Positions 1-10,000 of a DNA stretch of 34,191 nucleotides are shown here, in pieces (the first letter of the stretch is position 1; the number at the start of each line of letters is the position of its first letter). Under the pieces are notes generated by a model. It saw nothing but the letters and a program-made list of their open reading frames with translations. It had not been told where the DNA came from and searched no databases. The DNA comes from Nitrospirota bacterium (GTDB taxonomy: Bacteria > Nitrospirota > Thermodesulfovibrionia > Thermodesulfovibrionales > JdFR-85), in the NCBI GenBank assembly GCA_015492645.1, contig WGER01000075.1:1-34191 (forward strand). Direction: 5' to 3'. The translations under genes were made by a program, and so were the position numbers.

Positions 1-390
1 GATTTATATAAGGAAAAACCCGAACCTATTGAGGTAGTGAGAGCCTATCTCCGGAAATTTCCTTCAACCATTCCTGATATGACAATAGACCGTGCTCACA
101 ATGAGAAATGGATCAAAGACGAGATGGAGCGTCGTTTGTGGCTCTGTGACAAGTGGTTTTACCAGTTACAACTAAAAAAGGTTGAATTAAGAAAAACCTT
201 GAGGGAAGTAGTGGATCATCTGAATGTATTCCTTGACTACAGGGAGAGGTATTATGGGGTGAAGGCAACAGATGAGAAGAATCTTCTCTGGGAATACCTG
301 CAGGCGAATGATGGGACATCGATTAAGAGGAAATTGAAAGAGTATAAAGATTGGTGGGCAGAGAATAAGGGGAAGGGAATTGGGTTATAG
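1..390 (+). CDS. 3' end of an unrecognised protein gene (5' end outside window)
   Basis: The frame is open from the first base, so the true start lies upstream; the GTG at 37 is an internal valine, not a supported start. At least 129 residues are visible. They are strongly charged, rich in Lys, Glu, Arg and Trp, and mostly predicted helical by eye (ERRLWLCDKWF, LRKTLREVVDHL, KRKLKEYKDWW). I see no signal peptide, membrane segment, cysteine cluster or recognisable catalytic motif. It ends with two consecutive stops (388-393) and is followed directly by the tandem-repeat patch. I do not recognise the family and assign no function. It is probably real because the frame is long, with coherent amphipathic composition, but it is incomplete. 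Confidence 0.55.
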   Translation, partial: DLYKEKPEPIEVVRAYLRKFPSTIPDMTIDRAHNEKWIKDEMERRLWLCDKWFYQLQLKKVELRKTLREVVDHLNVFLDYRERYYGVKATDEKNLLWEYLQANDGTSIKRKLKEYKDWWAENKGKGIGL

Positions 391-402
391 TAGATGGCAT
401 AC

Positions 403-445
403 GGTAGACAGGTAGACGGTAGACAGTAGACGGTAGACAGTAGAC
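403..445. repeat. Heptamer tandem repeat, unit (G/A)GTAGAC
   Basis: Six near-identical 7-base units run through this stretch: GGTAGAC at 403, 411, 418 and 432, and AGTAGAC at 425 and 439. One extra A at 410 breaks the phase. Degenerate copies trail off to about 490 (GGTATACAGAATACAG). The array lies between the end of the first gene and a four-helix-bundle gene remnant. No matching array was seen elsewhere in the window. I recall repeats of this style near four-helix-bundle (S23/IVP) genes in other genomes, but could not check that here. Confidence 0.85.
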
Positions 446-513
446 AGGGGAGAGGGGAAAGGCGGTATACAGAATACAGCAGGCAGCAAACAGGGGAAGA
501 TGTCGTCAAGGCG

Positions 514-588
514 ATGAAGGAAAAGATACAGAGGTTTGAGGATTTGAAGGTATTTCAGAAGGCGGTAGAATCTGCGGTTCTACAATAG
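514..588 (+). pseudogene. Truncated four-helix-bundle protein (S23 / 23S rRNA intervening-sequence family), N-terminus only
   Basis: A 24-codon ORF begins at ATG 514 and ends at TAG 586-588. Its translation contains IQRFEDLKVFQKAVES, which matches the characteristic start of the four-helix-bundle family found in 23S rRNA intervening sequences and related to Avd proteins (typical form RFEDLKVWQKA). Family members are normally about 110-130 residues, so only the first helix survives. After the TAG the sequence runs straight into the leader of the next gene, with no continuation in another frame that I can see. The nearby heptamer repeat suggests a scar of a lost or moved cassette. It is almost certainly not functional. 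Confidence 0.7.
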
Positions 589-637
589 GGCTATGTTATA
601 TGCAATTATGCTAAATATTAAACTCAAGGAGGCTAAA

Positions 638-1003
638 ATGGAAGTGTTGGAAAAGAAAAGGTTTTTTACAGGTTATTTGACTGTATCAGTGTTATTTTTG
701 ATGTTTATTGGAGGAAGTCTTAAGGCTGAAACAGTAAAGAATTTCAGGATTCTCAAGACTGACCCTATAGCACAGGTCGCAGTTATAAGAAGTGCTGAAA
801 ACAGGATAGAGGTGATAAAGGTCGGTGATAATCTGGAATATAAGGGGTCTAATTTTAAACTATCAAACATTTTTGAGGATCGTATTGTGCTTGATGGGAT
901 AGATATTGAGGAACGAATCATTATTAGGCCTACCAAGGAGGGGCAGGAAGTAAAAAGGATAAAAAGGGCTATTAAAAGGAAGCCTGTCTATGATATAGAA
1001 TAA
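638..1003 (+). CDS. Small membrane-anchored protein with GspC/PilP-like homology-region fold
   Basis: This is a 121-residue protein. ATG 638 is preferred over the ATG at 593 because AAGGAGG at 626-632 sits five bases upstream and the protein then starts MEVLEKKRFF. Residues about 9-28 form one hydrophobic segment (signal anchor or signal peptide), followed by a small beta-rich domain. The pattern IAQVAVIRSAENRIEVIKVGD, then a short linker and LSNIFEDRIVLDG, resembles the periplasmic homology region of GspC and PilP, which passes signals between inner-membrane and outer-membrane parts of type II secretion and type IV pilus machines. The tail is basic (KRIKRAIKRK). The gene ends 22 bases before the giant surface-protein gene and is probably cotranscribed with it, so a role in its export or display is plausible but inferred. 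Confidence 0.65.
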   Translation: MEVLEKKRFFTGYLTVSVLFLMFIGGSLKAETVKNFRILKTDPIAQVAVIRSAENRIEVIKVGDNLEYKGSNFKLSNIFEDRIVLDGIDIEERIIIRPTKEGQEVKRIKRAIKRKPVYDIE

Positions 1004-1025
1004 GTCTTAGACTGCCGGAGGGAGT

Positions 1026-4000
1026 ATGTTGCTGCGATGTATGAAGAAAGGGGTATTTTTTATTTGGTGTCTTTTCTTTCTTTCAACAATTTTGAATCTT
1101 TCAATCGTTGAGGCAAGTGAGTTCAAAGTTAATACTATTGATGACTACGGCAACATCACTGTCATGGAGGTGGAGGGTAACTACGATGCAACACTTCCTG
1201 ATGGTACCATAAATGAGGGACCACGACAGACAATAGCAAAAGAGTTCTTCAGACTCCATAAGGATGAATATGATTTCCTGGTGATCTTTACAAACTTTAA
1301 TTTTCAGATGCCAGAAGAAGAGACAAAGGCATTTTATCATCCTATAAAGAACGATGTGAGGGGGATAGGCATAGATGAATTCGATTATTCGGCGTTATAT
1401 GGAAGTAATGGTAGACTCCAGGGCATTATTGATATGGGAAACATCAATGGACTGGGACTTACTCCATTTGAACCTGGATTTGAAGAGACCCTTTCAACTC
1501 TATCTCATGAGATGCTTCATCGGTGGGGTGCGTATGTTAGATTTAGAGACGGAAATGGCAATGTAAGCAACGCCCTCTTGGGAAGGGGTGGTGACCACTG
1601 GAGTTTCCTCCTTGATACAGACGGTTCTGTTCTCTATGGGAATGACTGGCAGGACAACGGGGATGGGACCTTTACATCTGTGGGCACAGGTAAATATTAC
1701 AGTCCCCTTGACCTTTATCTGATGGGCTTTATAGACAGGACGAGGGTGCCTCCAATGCTTCTGATTGATAATCCATCAATAGAGCCTGCAAGGCTTCCTG
1801 AAAAGGGTGTTACCATCAAAGGAGAACCACAGTATGTGACCATAGATGATATTATTGCAGTAGAAGGAGAAAGAATACCAGATGTATATAGTTCGCAAAA
1901 ATCCTTCAAGATGGCCTTTATTCTTCTGACGCTACCTGGTACCTTCAGGATAGAAGGCGTATTCAGGCTGGAAGACCTGAGAAATGAATGGATAACGAGA
2001 TTTTCAGTACTTACAGACGGGATGGGCATAGTACAGGTTACATCTACACTGAAAGAGGAACTGCCTGAAAACCCCGGTGTGATTCCCCCTGTACTAAAGG
2101 CAAGGAGATTGCCTCCTGATATTGAAGATGGTATTAGATGGCTGATGAGGCATCAGGACTTTGACGGTAGTTGGGTTGCGATTGAACAGACTACAGAGAG
2201 AGATACTGCAGAGGCTGTGCTTGCTCTGAGCAACTTTGAGATGGCCTTCGAGCATTACCTTAAAGGGTTGCAATGGCTTGAGAAGACAGGCTCTCGGAAT
2301 ATGGACTATCTGGTCAGAAAGGTTATGGCCCTCACAGAGGCAGACAGAGATGTGACACCTCTGATTGATGAGATACTTTCACGACAGAACAGCGATGGAG
2401 GCTGGGGTAGTGGTGCCACTTATATGAGTAATCCCGTTGACACATCCTTTGCTCTTATGGCACTGGCTGTCTCCGGGTATTCTGGAGATCCTTCTGTATT
2501 AATAAAGGCGATCGAGTACCTTAAAGACAGACAGAATGAGGACGGCGGTTGGGGGAGCGACCACTCAAGCACTGTGCAGGCCACCACAAATGTCCTTATG
2601 GCATTCAACAGGTACAGGGATTCCTACCCGCTCGAAGAATACATCCAGAGGGGGACACAGTGGCTTATGGCTCATCAGAATCCTGATGGAGGTTTTGGCA
2701 ATAGCCCGAGTACAGTTTACGATACGGCACTTTCAGTTTTAGCACTCAGAGAACTTAATGTATCCACTGAGATTACAAACAGGTCTCTTAGTTATCTTCT
2801 TGACAACCAGACAGAAAGTGGTAGTTGGTATGAGAGTCCATACCAGACTGCACTCGCTGTGAGGGCCGTATGGAAGGCAAACATTGACCCTGACCTTTCC
2901 ATTAAGGCAGAGGATATAAGTTTTATCCCTTCCAGTGTTACCTCCCTTCCCTCCGATGTTGTGATTACTGCCAGGGTCTGGAACAATGGAAGAACAGGTG
3001 TTTCCCAAGCAAAGGTGGCTCTTTACAGAGGGGCCATCTCTGAGACAACAAAACTGGCAGAGCAGACACTGGCCTTTCCCGGACAGTCGGCTACAAGTGT
3101 TACATTCCCAATAACAGTAAAGGACCGCAACTCAGATTCATATATCATCGTGGTGGACCCTGACAATAACGTGAAGGAATCAAGTGAGACAAATAATCAA
3201 GCCAGCAGGTATATTTATCTCGAACCTACCTATGATTTCGTTGTTACACCACAGGATATATCACTGTCTTCAGAGAAAGTAAAGATTTATGACAACCTCA
3301 CAATCACTGCTGATATAACAAACAGGGGAACCTCGGATGCCTATAATCTGCAGGTGAGGATTTTCATTGATCTGCCTGAGGACCCCTATGAGATAGCGAC
3401 ATTAAACCTGGATGTTCCTGCAGGGGAGACGGTCACTGCAGAATACAAGTGGGATGCAACTGTTGAAGGAGTGTCTCTTCCCCTCACAGTAGAGGTAGAT
3501 CCTATTGGTTTCTTTTCTGAACTTTCAGAGGACAACAACAGGGCAACAGTGCCTCTCACAGTGGAAGGAGCAACTGAGCCCAATCTTATGGTTTCTTACA
3601 AAGAGATGGTCTTCACCCCTGAGCCTGCTAAGAAACTCGGAGACCTAACCATATCAGTGCCGGTGAAGAATAACGGCTTTTCTGATGCCTCTGGTGTGGT
3701 GGTGGAGTTTTATCTCGGCATCCCGGGAGTAGATGGAGCCCTGATTGGAAGGCAGACAATAGAGAAGATAGCCCCTGGTGAGAACAGAATTGTCTCGGTC
3801 CTCTGGCAGAAGATTCCGGTTTCAGGAGAGAAGACAGTCTATGTGACTGTAGACCCTGACAATCTGATTTCTGAGATCAAAGAAGATGACAATGAGGCAT
3901 TCAGGAAAATAACGATCCTGGATCTTCCTGACCTTGCGGTCTCCACAAACTCTATCACCTTTGAACCATCTGCCCCGAAGGAAGGAGACAGGGTTTCCAT

Positions 4001-7000
4001 CAATGTGATAGTAAAAAACATGGGAGGTCGGGATGTCCAGGATGTTACAGTTGATGTATATGGGAATAACAAGAAGGTCGGCACCGAAGTTATTCCTCTG
4101 ATTGGTGCAGATGCAGATGCCTCTGTCTCCTTTGTATACGATACCACAGGTATGGAAGGTGCACACGAGATTACTGTTAAGGTTGACCCTCTCAATCTCA
4201 TAGTTGAGAAGAGTGAAGACAACAATCAGGCATCAAGGGTGCTGGGTGTACAGGATGCGGATCTATGGGTCTCGGAACCCTATATCTCACCAAATGGTGA
4301 CGGAATAAAGGACAGCACAGATTTCTTTTTCAGGCTCAGGACACCTCAGACAGTAGAGGTCGTGGTGATTGATGGAAATGGTAGCACTGTGAGAGTCTTT
4401 TCAGGACCTGAACTGACAGATACCACTGGCACAACAATAACCTGGGATGGCATTGACAGTGAAGGCAGGGTTGTAGCAGATGGTCAGTACCGGATAGAGG
4501 TGGTGGACAGGGATGATAATGTTCTCGGTGGATTGTCAGTTGTGGTAGACAACAATCGTTTACCCTTTAAAGATGCTATCGGTACTGATTATCTCTGGCA
4601 GAAGAACATGACCTGTATGCTTCCTCAGATAAATCCAGAGCAATGGAAGTGGTTGCCTGATGAAAGCGGGATTGTATTCTGGATAGACTATGAAGATTCT
4701 GATACACCTGAGTATCCAGCCGGTCTCTACCGAATGGCTCCAGATGGTGAGGATATAAAGAGATTGATACCTGATGACTGGAATACCTCTGACAATCCAG
4801 AATTCATCTATTATAACTTCAGAGGGTATCCTTCTCCAGACAGTTCTAAAGTGGCCTTTCTCTTCTGGAAGGTAAATAGAAAGACCCAAGATCTCTCCTT
4901 TGAACTCTGGACAGTGGATGTGAATGGTGAACGACTGAACTATATAGATTCTATTTCGCCAGAGGCATGGTATCATGGTTTTTATAATATCCTATGGTCT
5001 CCTGATGGCAATTATCTTGGGTATATCAAGGCCTCTGCAGTGGATGACTATGTCCTATATATTGTTAATATTAACACCCTTGAGAGGATTGCTGTGGATT
5101 CACAGGTGTGGTATACCTATGAAGGTGAGATGGCCTGGTCACCTGACAGCACAGAGATAGCCTATCAGGCAGGTGAATGTGACCAGAATTATAATTGCTA
5201 TTCTGAGATAAGGGTAGCAGATATTCAGGGGAATAAGAGGGCGTTAAGAGAGATAAATGGGCTTCTATACTGGTTTGCCCCTGACAGGATTGTACTATGG
5301 GGTTACGGTGATAGAGATGAGGAGTTATGGCTCATAGATACAGAAGGGGATGCAGATAAAAGGATTGCAGAATCCACAGAGAGATATATTTCGATATCAC
5401 CTGATCATAGATTCTTTGCCTTTGTAGCGAAATCTCAGGGCATCCTCTCACTTTATCTCTCTGATATCTATGGAAACATCAAACAGATTGAGAGATTGAC
5501 TGCCTCTGATTACCGATGTCTACCTTATTTTTCAAGAGTTATCTGGGATCGTGAGAGCAAAAGGATCGCTTTTATGAAAACCGTGGCAGATAATGATGCC
5601 ATCTGTTCTGAGCCGTATGGTCCCTTCATCGAGTTATTTGAACTGGATACAAATGGTTCCCGCACCATTGCCATCTCTTCTGTTGATGGAACTGATGTAA
5701 GATTGAATGGCTGGTTATCAGATGGTGTTACGATTATTCTTACGGACCCCTATCAGGGGATATTCGCGATTGATACAAACCATGGGACTGAAGTGCCCAT
5801 ACTCTCTGGATATTATCGAGATGTTGACATCTCTCCCCTTGAAAGATATGTTACCTTTTACAGGAAGGCTGATAGCAGCAGTATCTGCTATAATAAAGGA
5901 TCTAACGATATATGGTCAATCAGTTCACTTCTCAATCTGACGGTTGAAATCAGGGTTAAGTCCGAGACATCTCATCTGATACTAAAAGGCACGGCTACTG
6001 ACCTCTATTTTGAAGGATACAAACTGGAGTATGCAGATGTAAAAGAACCTGACAGATGGGTTCTTATCAAACCACCTTCTGATCTGCCTGTTGTTAACGA
6101 TGTTATCACAGTATGGGTGCCTCCTCATAAAGGGAGATTTTATGTGAGGCTTACAGCATGGGACAGGGCAGGCAACGTTTTGCAGAGGGTTAGGCAGATA
6201 TCCTGGGGTAAACCTACAGGCATAATAGGTCTGTATCTTACAGAGACTCTATTCTCACCAAATGGTGACGGAGTAAAGGACAGTGTGGAACTACACTACA
6301 AGGTGCTTGATCCAGTGCATCTCGAGTTCTACATCTATGATGAGAGAGGAACATTGATAAGGACTTTTTACAGGGATTACACAGAAACTGTTAATGATTT
6401 TATTGTCTGGGACGGAAGGGACGATGCAGGTAATCTGGTCTCTGACGGGTTATATAAAATAAGAGTTTTTAATTACGAGTTTTTTGTTGAGGTGGACAAC
6501 ACCCTTCCTGATATAAATATAAGTTTCAGCAATAAAAATGCCTATCCATTGGGCTGGTGGAAATATATTAAGGGATATTCCCAGCCCCTATGGGCTCATG
6601 TTGTAGATAAAAACCTTAAAGAATGGCGTATTGAGTTAGGCTTTGGGGATAATCCAGAAAGATGGTATAGGCTGATGGGTGGAAGTAGTCTCGTTTCGGT
6701 ATTTGATCCTGCTGGTACACCTTTAGACCCTCCAAAAGATATTCTTATGGCGAGTTTTGGCCCTGAGTCTTCTTATCTGTACGATTTTCATATTGTTGAA
6801 AGAATGATCGGATCAACCAAGGTGCCCATTGTGAAGGTACGCCGTTTTGGAATTGGAATGGATCTGGACTGGCTAAATAATGCAAGGTTAAGGCTGTCTG
6901 CATCTGATAGCGGGGGAAACAGGATTACAATGATGACCGGATTTATACCTGAAAGGATGTTCATCTATAAGGTGAAAAACGATCGTGACAAATTGATAGA

Positions 7001-10000
7001 GATCCTGAAGGGTGGACAGATTATCGGGCCCCCCGGAGTATATAGGTTTTATTTACAGGAGACAATAAGAGAAAAACTTGATAGTATCACGGTACAGTAC
7101 ATGAGATACTGGTTTGTTGATGAAAAGAGAGATTATGTTACCGACTGGGTGTGGAATGATGGAGAGAGCATATCAGGGGTTGATGATGGCAAGATTGAAT
7201 TCTTATGGGATAGTTCAGACCTTGAATCAGGCATGAGATATTATGTAGTGCGTTTCAAAGCAGTAGACGAAGCCGGTCAAGAGTATTACAGTAATGAGGT
7301 GCGGATGGGGAATGCATTGGATTTGTATTCCCCATCATGTGCCCAAATGAACAGGGTTCCATCCTTTCGGATATATAACCTTATCAAGGACCTCCTATAT
7401 CTGAAGTTGCAGATAAAGGCACACTACTGGGGAGATGACCCAGAGTTTGCTGAATGGACTGACTTCAAGGTCTGGGATATAAGTAAAGGTGATGAGATAC
7501 CCGAAGGATTCTTTGAAGTCGAGGTTCCTGTGCTGAAGGAGGGTGTCTTATATAATATCCGCATAGTAGGGAAAGACGAAGAAGGGATTGTGTATTCTAG
7601 GGAAACATCTTACCCCAATATCTGTGTTGATATAGAGATTGAGCCATCCACTGAGGAGATGCCCTGTAACAGTCTTAAGACCTCTATAGATTTCAATGTA
7701 AAAATAACGGTCTCAAATCCAGTTCTTATAGAGCCTGATACAGTCTGGGTGACATTTGGTGAGCAGAGAAAGGAGATAAATAATCTGGATGTAAGAGATT
7801 TCGGTTCACTGGAAATTTCCTTTGATTCTTCCTTAATGAGTGAGGGCAACCATTTAGTAAACGCTGGTTTTATTTACAGAGACTTAGTGAATGGGATAAC
7901 AAAAGAAGCAACGATTAGACTTCCGTCTTATATCACAGTTGACCATACTCCTCCAGAGGCTGATATCCTCTCTCCCCCTGAGGGGTCAGAGGTGTGTCCT
8001 GTTGAAATTAATACAGAAGGGAAGAGATGGTCAGGCATACCAGTTGAGGGGGTAGCAACTGATAATTTAGGCGGGATATATTTTTTGCAAGTAAAAAAAG
8101 AAGACGGGCAATGGGCTACAGTCTCGACGTTTAATTCAAAAGGTGAGAGTGTACCCTTAAGAGACGGGACAGATAAGAGAGGTCTGCTTGGTATCTGGGA
8201 TGTATCAGGTTTAAAGGATAGAAATATCTCGCTGAGACTCAAGGTGATAGATAGGATGGGTAATGTGAGTTGCGATGAGACCCATTTCCTGATAGATAAG
8301 GTGATAGAGATTAATAGCATAAAACTGAATAATACCCTATTTTCACCAAATGGTGACCAGATAATGGATGATGTAACCGTTTATTACAACACGGATGAAG
8401 CAGCAACTGTTGATATAAAGGTGTATCCAGTCCAGATACTACCGAATGGTGATTATTACCTCAACCCTGTTCCGATAAGGACAGTGGCGTCAGGTCTTAA
8501 ACATCCCGGCGGTTATGGAGAGGTAATCTGGTACGGAATAGATGACTCTGGCGGAGTGGTGCCTGACGGTATTTACGGAATTGTGGTCAATGCAATTGAC
8601 TCCTGTAGTAACGCAGGGCAGAAGGGTGTCTATGTAGAGGTAGACAATACCGCACCATATGTTGAGATTACCAAGCCCATGGAGGGAGACCCGATAGGCA
8701 ATATTGTGGAGGTATGGGGTACAGTAAGAGATCCCAATTTGGCTGAGTATCACTTAGAGGCTATCAATAAAGAGACCGGAAAAAGGATCTCCTTTTCTTC
8801 AGGTACTCGCTCAATTGACAATGAGGTTGTTGGAAGATGGAGTACAGCAGGGCTTTCCGGGTCCTGGGAATTGGTACTTACAGCCACTGATAAGGTGGGC
8901 AATAAGAGTTCGAAATCCATCACAGTGAACCTTGCAGACAGGGTAAGCCTTATTAAGGACCTTAAGATCAGTCCTGAGGTCTTTTCCCCGAATGGGGATG
9001 GAAGACTGGATAAAACAGTTATCCTCTACGAACTCACTGATGGCTGCATTGTAGACCTTGAGATTATCAACGACTCAGGTGCTGTAGTAAAGAGGTATCG
9101 AACCAGTGTTGACTCTGCAGGTGTTTATAAGTATACCTGGGATGGTACGGACATGCTGGGTGATGTCGTACAGGAGGGTGAGTATAAGATCAAACTTATT
9201 GCCAGCCTTTTATCAAATACAACAGTGAGGGAGGAGGAGGCAATAACAGGGGTGGTGGATTATACCCCGCCCAGGGTTGATATAACCACACCGTTGAATG
9301 ATTCGTACTTAGATGCAACAGAGATCCCGGTTGTGGGTACTATCTCAGATGAAAACCTCCTCTATTACTCAATTATCAATGTCGGTCCCTCAGGAGAGAT
9401 CCTGATAGATGAAGGGAGTCAGTCAAGAGAGGCCCACACATTCGGTATCCTGAATGAATTGCCCGAGGGACAATACAGACTTAAGGTTGTAGCCCGTGAT
9501 AGTGCTGAAAATACAGAAGAAAAGACGATCGTATTTGTTCTTGACAGGACACCTCCTGAGGTCCTGTTGCTTTCTCCAGTGGATGGAGAGATATATGGAG
9601 GACGAGAAGGAACGGTTGAGATCAAAGGCTCCATAACAGAGAGAAACCTTGAGACTTACATTATCAGATATACCTCTGTGAAAACCCCCTTACAATGGAA
9701 GACCCTGGCAAGATCAGAGGACCCACCCCAGGGCGATATCTTATATCAATGGCGAACAGATAGAGATGTTGTGGAAGATGGTATCTATGTATTGTCCCTC
9801 TATGCAAAGGACCTTGCCGGTCACGAGGCAGAGACAAGGGTGAAGATAACGATTGACAACACCGTCCCTCTGGTTTATATAAAGGAACCTGAAGAGGGCC
9901 AGTACATCAAGGGACCTGTAGAGGTGCTGGGTACCGTGGATGATCTGAGCCTTGATAGGTATGAGGTGGAGTTTGCCGAAGGTGAATGTAGCGGTGCTTA

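Noticed and set aside
403-490. CRISPR array
   Set aside because: Units are seven bases with no spacers; it is a simple tandem repeat.
593-637. Upstream ATG for the small GspC/PilP-like gene
   Set aside because: The 15 extra residues are not signal-like, and AAGGAGG sits five bases before ATG 638.
2100-2900. A real squalene or hopene cyclase domain
   Set aside because: QW-type repeats are present but the catalytic DxDD motif is not seen and the context is a secreted protein; only the toroid fold is claimed.
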